Below are positions 10,972 through 19,640 of a stretch of 64,000 nt of DNA, one piece after another; positions within the stretch are counted from its first letter, which is position 1; every line of letters starts with the position of its first letter. The position numbers and the translations under genes are program-made. The notes below the pieces were generated by a model that saw nothing but the letters and a program-made list of their open reading frames with translations, did no database searches and was not told the DNA's origin. The stretch comes from Lunularia cruciata. Lineage: Eukaryota > Streptophyta > Marchantiopsida > Lunulariales > Lunulariaceae. The stretch covers positions 806,001 to 870,000 of the forward strand of contig OX419760.1 in the NCBI GenBank assembly GCA_948567375.1, in the 5' to 3' direction.

Positions 10972-11020
10972 TGGCCATCCAAGAATTCAAAGCTTCATTG
11001 GCAATTAAGACGTCACCAAC

Positions 11021-11036
11021 TAGCGGCGGGGGAATA
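11021..11036 (+). other. Polypurine tract
   Basis: TAGCGGCGGGGGAATA sits directly upstream of the 3' LTR. A G-rich purine run in this position primes plus-strand synthesis. Confidence 0.75.
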
Positions 11037-11461
11037 TGTAACAATATGGAGTTTAGCAACATAGTTAGTAAGGCTAACAAAGTAGAGTATATGCCAAATT
11101 AGCCTAGAATATTCCAGAAGCATCTAGAAAGCTTCTTGGGAAGCTTCCCAACTAGTTAACTTGCGCTCCAAGTAGATACTTCCTAGAAGGAAGCTTCTAG
11201 AAGCTTCTAACTAGCTTAGCTTGCACGCCAAGTAGGCGGCTTTTGGAAGGAAGCTTCTTGAGAAGCTTCCTAGTTAACTTGGCTTGCACTCTAAGAAAGA
11301 GGCTCAAGGAAGCTTCTTGAGAAGCTTCTCAAGTGCCTTGTATGCTACCTATAAATACCAAAGCCAAAGCTCATGCTAGGCATTCAGAATTTTCCCTCAT
11401 TCAAGTATCCCAAAGTGAGTTTCCATTCTCTTATTTCTCTCCTTGGTCTCGGTCTTTTACA
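11037..11461 (+). repeat. Chromovirus 3' LTR (425 bases)
   Basis: Begins TGTAACAATATGGAG and ends GGTCTTTTACA, followed by the CAAGT duplication. It keeps the perfect four-unit heat-shock array (11190-11207) and the TATA box (11350-11357) despite general divergence from the 5' LTR. Confidence 0.95.
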
Positions 11462-11466
11462 CAAGT

Positions 11467-12175
11467 AGTCAAAGGCCTACCTAATCTGATCTACAGGGCC
11501 TACAATGTGTATCATCCACCAAGGAGGGAAATACACAATCTGGCATGGCCAAAGTAGTAAATAAGAGAGCTCTAAAGTGAGCTATGGCAAATAAGGGCTC
11601 CCCAAAGGATCTCCATGATGTGTACCAATAGCTAACTCCAAGACGGTGACTCTTTCCTATGAACCAGCATGTTGGTAGTAAAGGGAAGCAGGAGAGCCAT
11701 AAAAAGACCGCACAAAAGGAATGAGACTCACCAAGGATCCACCAGCCTCCCTAAGCTCTCTAAAGATAGATGTCCATGAGACGCTATTAAAAGAATTCTC
11801 AACATCCACTTGTAGGATGACCTACTTTGGATGGATATCTAGGAGTGTTCTAATGCCTAAAGATATAGCCTCACATCCTCCAAGTGTAGCTACTCCAAAT
11901 TGATGTGGACTAAGGTACTGTCAAAAGTGAGAAAAATGTTGAAGGACAATGGTACAACTGACCAAACACAAAAAGATCTCTCCAATGGCAATCGGTCTAA
12001 TGCTCCCTGTGTCCTTCTCCATCACGAGAAGTTGACTAGCACCAAACACCCGACTAACAAACATAGGAATGTCTCATCTCGCTACTGCTATAGCCACCTA
12101 AAACAACTTGGTAAAACTACTAGAACAATCATCTGCCTGGAAGTAATCTCTAAGGTGCTCATAAACCATCTCTGA
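11467..12175 (-). pseudogene. LINE reverse transcriptase core
   Basis: On the minus strand, 11904 to about 11560 reads VILQVDVENSFNSVSWTSI (motif A, first Asp), ELREAGGSLVSLIPFVRSFYG, and then THHGDPLGSPLFA (the GDPLG box special to non-LTR enzymes). The LVDDTH catalytic box follows at 11507-11519. After a short deletion and a TAG, the frame runs into the thumb at 5819 on the other side of the chromovirus. It is therefore the N-terminal side of the same gene as the 4434-5819 segments. Plus-strand ORFs here are shadows. Confidence 0.8.
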
Positions 12176-13136
12176 CAAGCCTCTTGAGGAAATGCAAGGG
12201 GCAAGGGGCAATGCACAATGCTTGTGCAAAAAGTGACCTATCAAGACATAAAAGTTGCTCAAGTTGATAATTTAAGACCTCTAGTGGTAGTCCCTCTACT
12301 GCTATAGGATGTAGTGAACATAAGGAAGCGATAGTCTCATCAGTAGAACTTTCCATAGAAAAAGGGTGTAGCGCTCTACTAAACTCTCCCGCTTGATCCA
12401 ATGTCCTACACCGTCGTAATCAAGTGGACTCTATGGTATCCTATGGCGATGCCTGTCTCCTAAATTGTGTAGCCCTAATAGACTCCTCTTGAAGGGCCAC
12501 CCAATCCTCCGCTCAAAATTGACAAAATCTAGCAGCCACCTCTCTATGCCCTACATGTCCTCCTCTAGCATAGCAAAGACACCATCAAGGGAGTAAGAGG
12601 AATAAGAACCATGCTAACTCGTCCAAGGGATCACGTGCCAAACAATCAAGTGGTACGCAAAAAGCATGTCTAGCCTCATCATAGAGTGTGCGGGGTAGCC
12701 TATGGAATAGACATGGACATGGAAAACTAGTCTCAAATAACCCCAAAATACAACCCGCCTGAGAAGCTAACCACTCCTACGACTCAATCGGTATCCTTAA
12801 AACAATCAACAATGGGATATAAGAAGCGTGTGTAATCTCAAGTGTCACTATTGTCAATGTGGTTGCTTGTCTCACGTGAGCATCCCAAGTGGTCCAATCA
12901 TAGTCCTTGTGCATCCTTCCTACATGTGTCTTCACACCTTGCGAGGTAAAGCGTCGATGACACATCGAACATGGTGTATCCCAAATTGTTGTAGGCGACC
13001 CCACATGGGAAAGTGTAGCCTTTGCTACCACAAAAATTAATGATAGTAACACATGATGCTCCTCTCCATATCTCCCCATATCTACAAAACCACAACCCCT
13101 CACATGCCAACTCACATAAGTAAACAATCTCTCCAA
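12176..13136 (-). pseudogene. LINE ORF N-terminus with one C2H2 zinc finger
   Basis: The first open segment (12777-13136, 119 residues) has Cys56, Cys59, His71 and His76 in CSMCHRRFTSQGVKTH-VGRMH, a C2H2 finger of the type placed at the N-terminus of R2-like proteins, where it helps bind the DNA target. A second open segment (12159-12401) has no motif I know and fits the linker to the reverse transcriptase. The start codon at 13136 is only the first ATG of the open frame; the true start may lie upstream. Confidence 0.65.
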
Positions 13137-13140
13137 ACCC

Positions 13141-14050
13141 TAAAATCTATAAACTCTCATAACTTTCAATTTCCATCTCCAAAATTTTCAAACTAAATTC
13201 CGAAGGAGCTTAATCATGAAAACCAAGAGATTGGAAATGAAAATTCCCAACCTATCACTCTCAATGTGTAACAATCGCTCTAAACCCTAAATTTAGAAAT
13301 TTAGTGACATTGTTAAGTTGGATGATCATTATTAATAGAACGTTACATATTATTTGAAAATTAAAGAACAAAATATTAGAACGTTACATATTATTTGAAA
13401 ATTAAAGAACAAAATATTACATGTGAAACTAAATCACATTATTCAAATTTCCTTTTAAATTATTTATCATCTTACTCCCTTATATCTCCTTATTCATACA
13501 TTATTGTAGTTATCATATTAGGTTACTTTTCTCATGTAATGTGCCCCTTATCATTTATAAACAAGTTTTCCTAATCAAACACAAGATGCCAAGAAGGATT
13601 GAGTTCTAGTTTGCAAATTAAAAACAACATTTCACCAAGTAGAAAGTAATTAGATGACATTTTGCTCTTAAAGCTCTTAGTTAAAAGACTTTATGCTTGT
13701 GCAATGGGCACGTTAGTTAAGAGGACACCCTTCATAAGACTATTCTAAAATTATCCTTGCTTTTATGATGATTTATGTGCGAATTCATTGGTGTTGAGAT
13801 TGAAAAATTCTGTAAATTTCCCTTTTAATGTACGTTTGTATATCAGATTTGTTGAGTTATGAAGAATTTTAAACTAATTAATTTAGAAATCCTTTAAGTG
13901 GTGTAGTATTTAAGTGGTTCAATTGATCTGAAAATTACATAGAATATAATATCTCACCCACTTTTGGTTCATTTAGATACTGAGAGGGAAAACATGTAGT
14001 TGTTTTCAGCATTCATTCTTGGTATCATTTTATTCACTTTCGGATCATGC
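13141..14050. repeat. AT-rich DNA; 41-base tandem duplication at 13337-13418
   Basis: Apart from LINE 5' flank up to perhaps 13300, I see no gene. At 13337 AGAACGTTACATATTATTTG begins a 41-base unit that recurs at 13378 almost perfectly. The rest is AT-rich without long frames. Confidence 0.6.
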
Positions 14051-14142
14051 ACAGCTCTGATATCTTAGGTGTGGTAGGGTAGATTTCTCATATAAACTCT
14101 ATTGGGGCTTAGCCTCATGTTACCTTTTTTGTCTCTCTCTTG
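14051..14142 (+). mobile_element. Short RLE-LINE 3' tail fragment
   Basis: About 90 bases, from GATATCTTAGGTGTGGTAGG to TTTGTCTCTCTCTTGTAAG, match the 3' untranslated tail of the LINE copies at 4185 (minus) and 2345 (plus). It is a severely 5'-truncated insertion. A further shared motif, GAGGTCTTCCCATCC, follows here (about 14153), near 2334, and near 14515. Confidence 0.7.
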
Positions 14143-14313
14143 TAAGACCTGATGAGGTCTTCCCATCCTTCGATTTTCCTACACGGTCGCCTACTTCATC
14201 ATCATGAGGTGATTCTTCTTTAGAAACCTTGATGATTAGGACTGCTCAACTGTGTAATCTTGAACTATCAATATAACTTCTCTACCTTTGCTATTATGGT
14301 CCATGATAATATC

Positions 14314-14397
14314 TTATCTCAATTTATGATGTCCAGATTGTCCTTAGACATCCTTGAGGATGTCAAAGGACAGTCGGGACATCATAAATCGAGATAA
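14314..14397. repeat. Near-perfect 84-base hairpin
   Basis: TTATCTCAATTTATGATGTCC at the left and GGACATCATAAATCGAGATAA at the right pair, and pairing continues inward through GTCCTT-AGACATCC / GGATGTC-AAAGGAC to a loop of about 4 bases. Arms are about 40 bases with only a few mismatches. It could be a miniature foldback element or a small-RNA precursor-like hairpin. No TSD is certain. Confidence 0.75.
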
Positions 14398-14637
14398 ATA
14401 TGTGTTATATAGTTGTTTATTGGACTCAAATATATTAAAAAGCACCTAGACAATAATAAATAGACTAAAAATAATCTAAGACTGACCATTTTGTATATTT
14501 TATGTCTATTTGATGGGGTCTTCCCATCCCTCTTGTTTTCTACGTGGTCACCTTTGCTTTTTATGTCTCCATCTGTGGAAGGAGATATTTTCATACAAGA
14601 AGGGGGCTTGAATTCTAGAATTTATAGTAGCAATTAT

Positions 14638-14744
14638 TGTCGTGCGTATATACATTGCTACACAACATACATCACTGTCAACATCATACACTATAGAAGC
14701 ACAACTCACATATAAGTCATACATAGACTCTAAAGTGCCACAAT
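14638..14744 (-). repeat. Element 1 terminal repeat B2 (about 107 bases)
   Basis: Plus-strand TGTCGTGCGTATATACATTGC ... AAGTGCCACAAT. It lies outside the A2 repeat yet inside the TTAT duplication, so it belongs to the inserted unit. Its distinctive CGTGCGTATATACATTGC recurs only in B1 of the same element (15198 onwards). Confidence 0.85.
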
Positions 14745-15193
14745 AATCAGATTGCTTAACACTTTCAACTCAACTCAACTCAGATTAGTACTTGATCTGT
14801 CACTCTATAAACTGCCAACAACTGGGCACTGATTACAGTCAAGCCACACCCACTCAAGCATAGAGAATCCAAGTGACGCTCGCCGGCCTCTGTCCACCAT
14901 AGCCAAGAACTCGAAGGCTCAACATCAGAGAAGTGAGCTCTCTGGAGCTCACTTTGAAACTATACCTCCCTGGACTCGAGCTAGCACTGGAACCCTAACG
15001 GTCCCGCTGATGGCACACTCGATGGTGCGAACGGTGCAAAGTGACGGTGGGCCCCACCGTGAAGTCAGTACCCCAAACACCAAATCAGACAGTTGGAAAG
15101 TAGTCCTTGAGAAACTACTAGAATAACTCTAACTACTATCATTGGAACTCCAGTGTCCAAGCAACTAGATGCGGAACTACAAATGGCGTGACA
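14745..15193 (-). repeat. Element 1 repeat A2
   Basis: AATCAGATTGCTTAACAC ... GGCGTGACA on the plus strand, matching A1 at 23031-23478. It holds a conserved inverted repeat (AAGTGAGCTC / GAGCTCACTT, 14931-14954) and a second near-palindrome around GGTGGGCCCCACC; both also occur in the A copies of element 2. Confidence 0.9.
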
Positions 15194-15195
15194 AC

Positions 15196-15238
15196 TATCG
15201 TGCGTATATACATTGCTACACAACATACATCGCTGTCC
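15196..15238 (-). repeat. Element 1 repeat B1, truncated
   Basis: TATCGTGCGTATATACATTGC ... CATCGCTGTC repeats the first about 42 bases of B2, then joins directly to integrase sequence. This shows a deletion of the rest of B1 and the integrase C-terminus. Two bases (15194-15195) separate it from A2. Confidence 0.85.
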
Positions 15239-16200
15239 TTTCTTCACCGTCTGAACCACTCTCTCTGCTAAGCCATCTGCCTCAGGGTGATCTCGGGATG
15301 TAGTACGATGATCAATCAAAGCCTTCTCACACAAGACCTGAAACTCTCCCAAGAACTCTATACCCTGATCAGTCACAACCTCAGCTGGTGCACCAAAATG
15401 ACTAAGAACTTGATCCAGGAACGAGTAAGCTGTCCCTTCACTAGACTTGTCAGGAAGTGCCACCAACTCAATCCACTTGAAGAAGTGCTCCACCATCACC
15501 AAAACATACCGATGATGTCTCACAGTCAGCGGTAAAGGTCCGGCAAAGTCCAAACTCCAATGGTAACCCAATCCCATGATAGGTAATGGGTGTAACTATG
15601 GCGTAGGAGCATTGAATGATGCTCTAACTCGGTCACAAACCACACATTTGGCAACAAATTGCTATACCTCGGTCTGCATACCACGCCACTAATAATGACT
15701 CTGGAGTAAGCTATATGTACGCTTTACTCCAAAATGTCCTAGCTCCTCATGAGCATGACGGACCAACTGTGGTCTCTGTGATGGAAGTGGTACTACTCGC
15801 ACTCTACCATCCTCCCATACACGCAAAAGGTGTCTACCCTCCAATCTGAACTGTCTGGCTTGTTGAAGAACACGGTCTCTCTCCTTGGCCCCAACTGTGC
15901 CACCCACAACACCAATGCAAAGATAGTCCATCACTAAGACATCATCATGAATGTCTCGCTGAACTGTACCAATATCTTCACTCTCTGGATCTGTGACCTC
16001 AATAACTCCTCCTGTATGCGCTGAGAGAGATACCACCAAAGTCTCTGCAAAAATACACAGAAAGGCCGATGCATGCCAACCTGGCACTATCTCCTCATCT
16101 GTCTCACCATGCCAACGTGCTCCGGTCTGATCCTGCTGGCTGGGACATGGGTTTCTACTCAACCCATTTGCATCACGGTTCACCACTCCAAGTCTGTGAT
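15239..16200 (-). pseudogene. Element 1 integrase (zinc domain and DDE core, C-terminus deleted)
   Basis: Reading down from 16186: RPQLVRHAHEELGHFGVKRTY gives the HH pair and FVAKCVVCDRV the CC pair of the integrase zinc domain. The core has SLDFAGPLPLTVRHH (first Asp), EVVTDQGIEFLGEF (second Asp) and DHPEADGLAERVVQT (Glu). Stops occur at SHY-stop and TP-stop, both TAG, where element 2 has Trp and Gln. The protein then runs into the truncated B1, so the C-terminal domain is missing. A DDE integrase, not a tyrosine recombinase, is what the sequence shows. Confidence 0.9.
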
Positions 16201-16750
16201 CAACCGTGAAATCACACTCCTGTAAAATCAGAGCCCATCGTGCAAGCTTCCCTGAAAGCTTGTCAGACTACATCAACCACTTCAGCGGCTGATGATCAAT
16301 GATGAGAGTGAAGGGGTTACCAAATAGGTAACATCGGAAATGTGCTACTGCCCAAACTGCTGCCAAGCACTCTCCCTCATATGAACTATACTTCACCTCC
16401 GCTGAATTGTTGGAGCGACTAGTATAGGCCACCACAAACTCCTTCTCCTCATCATCATGCTGGGTGAGCACCGCTCCAAGCCTCAACATACTCCAATCAG
16501 TGTGAACCTGAAATGGTCGTCCCCTGATTGGTCTCCTCAAAATAGGAGCAGATGTCAACCTCTCCTTGAGCTCTACAAAAGCTCTCTCTTGCTCATCTCC
16601 CCAACACCACTCCTGTGTAAGCTTGGTCAGCTTCGTCAAGGCCTTGGCAATGGCACTAAATCCTCTAACATAGCGGTGATAGAAGTTCGCCAACCCAAGG
16701 AATGCTCACACTCTGCTCACATCCGTAGGCCAAGGAATACATGCAATAGC
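16201..16750 (-). pseudogene. Element 1 RNase H
   Basis: The open segment 16268-16693 reads ANFYHRYVRGFSAIAKALTK, GDEQERAFVELKERL, VHTDWSMLRLGAVLTQ (first RNase H Asp), YTSRSNNSAEVKYSSYEGE (Glu), and FTLIIDHQPLKWLM (Asp). A TAG follows at LM-stop, where element 2 has Glu. The order RT-RNase H-integrase is that of Ty3/gypsy. Confidence 0.88.
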
Positions 16751-17626
16751 CTCTACCTTGGTCTGCTGGACACCAAGTCCTCCGGGGTAGATAGTGTGAC
16801 CCAAATACTCAACCTGCTCGTGGAAGAACCTACACTTCCCAGGATGTTATTTGAGTCCATGAGATCTCCACCTCTCAAACACCTCCAACAACTATCTCTC
16901 ATGCTCCTCCACAGTAGTGCTATAGACCAAAATGTCATCAATATAACACTGAGCAAAATCCAATCCAGCTAGGATCCTATCCATGACCCTATGGAACTCA
17001 GCAGGAGCGTCCTTCAACCCAAATAGTAAGAACCTCCACTGATATAACACATCCTTGTCGTGAGGATCAATAGCCCAAAATGCTATCTTGGACTTATCCT
17101 CCTCCCTGATCGGCAACTGATGATATCCCGCTTGAAGATCCAAAGTACTGAAGACCTTTGTATGCCTAATCACATCAAAAATCTCCTCCGGTGTAGGCAT
17201 GGCATACCGATCAGCCATGGTCTGTCGGTTGATAGGACGGTAATCTCCACACATCCGCCTATCTGTATAGTTGCCATGCATATCCTTCTTGGCTGGCATC
17301 ACTGTCGCTGATGCATACTCTCCATGTGAAATCTCCACCAAACCAGCCTAAAAAAGGTCACTACTCCGGCTCTGAATCAATGTCCTCTCCATATCACTAT
17401 ATTGATAAGGATGTCGGAAAACAAGTGTGTCGCTAGTCAGCTCAATCCGTATACCAAGTCCCTTCAGAGCACCCAAATCCTTCATACTGAAGGCAAAACA
17501 ACTTGTGTGACTCTTCAAGAACCTCCAAACCCTCTGTCTTTCCTCTCCAGTAAGCTTGGGTCCAAGATCTGGCTCCCAAGTATCCTCTGTAACTGTAGTA
17601 GGAGTGGAGGACGTACTGACTAGCTG
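16751..17626 (-). pseudogene. Element 1 reverse transcriptase
   Basis: From 17341: GLVEISHGEYASATVMPAKK, RRMCGDYRPINRQT, KVFSTLDLQAGYHQLPI (first Asp), FLLFGLKDAPAEFHRVMD, and FAQCYIDDILVYSTT (catalytic DD). Upstream, ERQRVWRFLKSHTSCFAFSM is the usual pre-RT segment. Key catalytic residues are intact. Stops (TAG before AGLVE, TAG in EHER-stop-LLEV, one TAA, one TGA) break the frame, but I see no frameshift. Confidence 0.92.
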
Positions 17627-19000
17627 CTACACTGGGCCCTTGGGAGCAATAGTGTCATGCTCCCGACCACTAAAGGTCCCAACTTCTGTGTGAAAAACTC
17701 CCTCCACTCTGGCTGCAAGCTCCACACGTCCTCTGGCTGCATCCCATGTGGACCAAGGGTGTAATCCAAGTAGCCCACGCTCACCTGGATGGACTCCAAG
17801 TAGACCACTCTCCCTAGTAGCTACTAGATGTGTCCCAAGAATACCATGTCCACTCGGTCCATTGCACCCAGCATGTGCCTGAATCGTCTCGATAGGCACA
17901 GGGCTCACAAGTGTCCGAGTGGTGATGCTTATCAAGCACATTCTACGCTGCTCTGCCAAGCCAAGGCTCACAATCCAGGTCAAACAGTTCAGGTCCATAG
18001 CCTGACCTAACACTTGACGCCTGGATGCCTCTGACACTGCTAGAACAATGGTAATACCGGTGCAAAAACCCATTGCCCGCTCTCTCTCATCAACGTTGGG
18101 CTCCACCAATTGCTGTAATTGTGAGTCCCAAACAAGTCCAGGTCCTCCCTCTTGAAAAGCATGAGAGCCTGGGAAACTCATGAGTGTGGGAAATGCATCT
18201 CTAGGCTGTCCAACTAGGTTCACCACTGCCATAGGTGACCTATCAGCCACTACCACTGTTTGAGACTGATGTCCAGCATCCAAGATATCATCAACAAGAA
18301 TGTGGTCTAGTCGCTGAATCCCATCATAACTACGCTATAGAACCTCTTTGGGTAAGAGGTTCGTCCACCAAAGACAAAGACGATAAGCCCGTGATCCCAC
18401 TTTGGCTGCATCTAACAATACAGCAGGTCCCATCCATGAATGGACCTGATGTGTACTCGCCACCACTCTAGTGCAAGAATCACCCAACAAAAGAACGTTC
18501 TCCAAAAGGTAAGCTGGAGAAACAGACTGATGAACCTGGAGATGTCGTAGTATCCGTAACATCTCCCAAAACACACCAGAACGAGGATCCTAAAGACCCA
18601 AACCGTGGCCCGCACATGTATGTCCCTGACATGGCCATCCAGAAATCACCAAGTGAATAGGCCCATGTCTCTCTAGGTCATGCGCCCCCAGTAAAGAAAT
18701 GTCTCCTGGTAAGGCCTTCTGGTAACCTTTGACTGCTGACATCGGTAATAACTCCGAATACCAATAAGCCAAGTGTGCCACATGATGTAGAGAGACTCGC
18801 CTAGCAATCTCATCTCTCTCTACATACAAGTACCTCTGTACTTGTATACCCGCCTGTAACACCGCAGCTAGTCCGGTGCTGATCCCACCAAACAACTCCA
18901 ATAGACATATCCCCTCTATTGGATACTGCCAAGCAATGAGTGTGGTATCCAGAGGTGTCAAAGCAATTGCCTCTGGAGGCTCATCCTTACACTCATTCCC
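17627..19000 (-). pseudogene. Element 1 C5 cytosine DNA methyltransferase domain in pol
   Basis: Domain order on the minus strand is canonical. Motif I is LLELFGGISTGLAAVLQAGI (18904-18845), the S-adenosylmethionine site, with YLYVERD after it. Motif IV is VISGWPCQGHT with the catalytic Cys codon at 18629-18631. Motif VI is YLLENV (about 18494-18502). Motif VIII-like is GSRAYRLCLWWTNL, and the C-terminal ERERAMGF and RRQVLGQAMDLN (about 18090-17990) are motifs IX/X. The order I-IV-VI-VIII-X excludes the rearranged plant DRM type and resembles Dnmt3-like enzymes. It is in the same reading frame as protease upstream and RT downstream, so it would be part of the Pol polyprotein. It has two TAG codons inside (after GLGL and after KEVL). 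Predicted role: methylating element or host DNA. Confidence 0.88.
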
Positions 19001-19640
19001 TGATGGTACGAAGGCTCCACTCCAAGCCTACTGCACCAACTGATCTGCATGCTGCTACAATGCCTCCTCTGAACTCCACAATGGAACATCCAAGATGGAT
19101 GGAACAATCCCACTCATACTCCAAAGCCGAGTGATCTCCTCTGGTACTGGAGTATACTCTGCATGGGTGTTCCCCTCCAACAAGTCACCAGGCCAAGTAA
19201 CCGCACCGCTGAAAGCCAAAACTGATGCTACCATGGTCCCGGATTGTAGTGAGCCAAGACTGCCACTACTGAAGCGTACTGGTAGGCGACATACCCGTCC
19301 CTCACCAGACTGCCAACCAGGTCTATAAGAGGTTGTCTCCTCCCAATAGTCAATGCTGAAACCCATAGGGTATAACACTGCTCCCCCAACTAGCACATCA
19401 TATGACTCAGCTATCATCGCAATAGCCTGAGCTCTCACCACCGAGCTATCAATCGGATGACCAGGCTGAACCTGGACAACAAGCTCTCCACGTGTGATGT
19501 ACTGTGTCGAACCACCACCAAGAGATGTCTAGATCTGAAATGGACACCTCTCCACATCGGTCTTCCGTAACTCCAGACCGACAACTACAGCCTTCTCCAA
19601 CATAAGGGGCTGTGCACCAGAGTCTAAGAAGACTCTCTAT
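19001..19640 (-). pseudogene. Element 1 aspartic protease and following spacer
   Basis: RVFLDSGAQPLMLEKAVV near 19575-19625 gives the D-S-G-A active site of a retropepsin. About 180 residues follow (19055-19441) without a recognised motif, with SYDVLVGGAVLYPMGFSIDYW as the likely end of the protease fold. Two TAG codons near 19010-19050 separate this from the methyltransferase in the same frame. The protease would release Gag, methyltransferase, RT and integrase. Confidence 0.75.

Larger units (their letters stand above)
5820..11461 (+). mobile_element. Complete Ty3/gypsy chromovirus, 5.64 kb
   Basis: Two LTRs (5820-6240 and 11037-11461) begin TGTAAC, end TTACA, and are flanked by CAAGT duplications. 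A primer site for initiator tRNA-Met follows the 5' LTR and a G-rich polypurine tract precedes the 3' LTR. Between them, in order, lie gag with a zinc knuckle, protease, reverse transcriptase, RNase H, integrase and a chromodomain. The LTRs differ at roughly 7-8 percent of positions by eye, and the genes carry several stops and frameshifts. So it is structurally complete but coding-dead. It lies inside the reverse transcriptase of the minus-strand LINE. Confidence 0.95.
4185..13140 (-). mobile_element. RLE-type non-LTR retrotransposon (R2-like layout), split by a chromovirus
   Basis: Removing the chromovirus (5820-11461 plus one CAAGT) leaves about 3.0 kb of minus-strand coding sequence. Its order is: an N-terminal C2H2 finger (12909-12971), reverse transcriptase with motif A (11789-11812), GDPLG box (11587-11616) and VDD box (11507-11519), thumb region (5398-5819), then a CCHC motif and restriction-like endonuclease (4434-4931). 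Single ORF, N-terminal finger and C-terminal CCHC plus endonuclease is the plan of the R2/RLE clades, not of the L1 or RTE clades usual in flowering plants. The 3' tail (4185-4433) is shared with copies at 1872-2345 and 14051-14142. Frameshifts and stops make it dead. The 5' limit is uncertain. Confidence 0.85.

Noticed and set aside
14638-15238. B2-A2-B1 as a separate short-LTR (TRIM-like) element inserted next to the gypsy genes
   Set aside because: The duplications TTAT and GTCT pair the outer B2 end with the far A1 end, not the two B copies, and three elements share the same order.
16457-16972. 171-codon plus-strand ORF
   Set aside because: Lies opposite RT/RNase H of element 1 and has no recognisable motif.
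18235-18471. Methyltransferase as a host gene into which the element inserted
   Set aside because: It is in frame with protease and RT, inside the target duplications, and present at the same place in a second copy.
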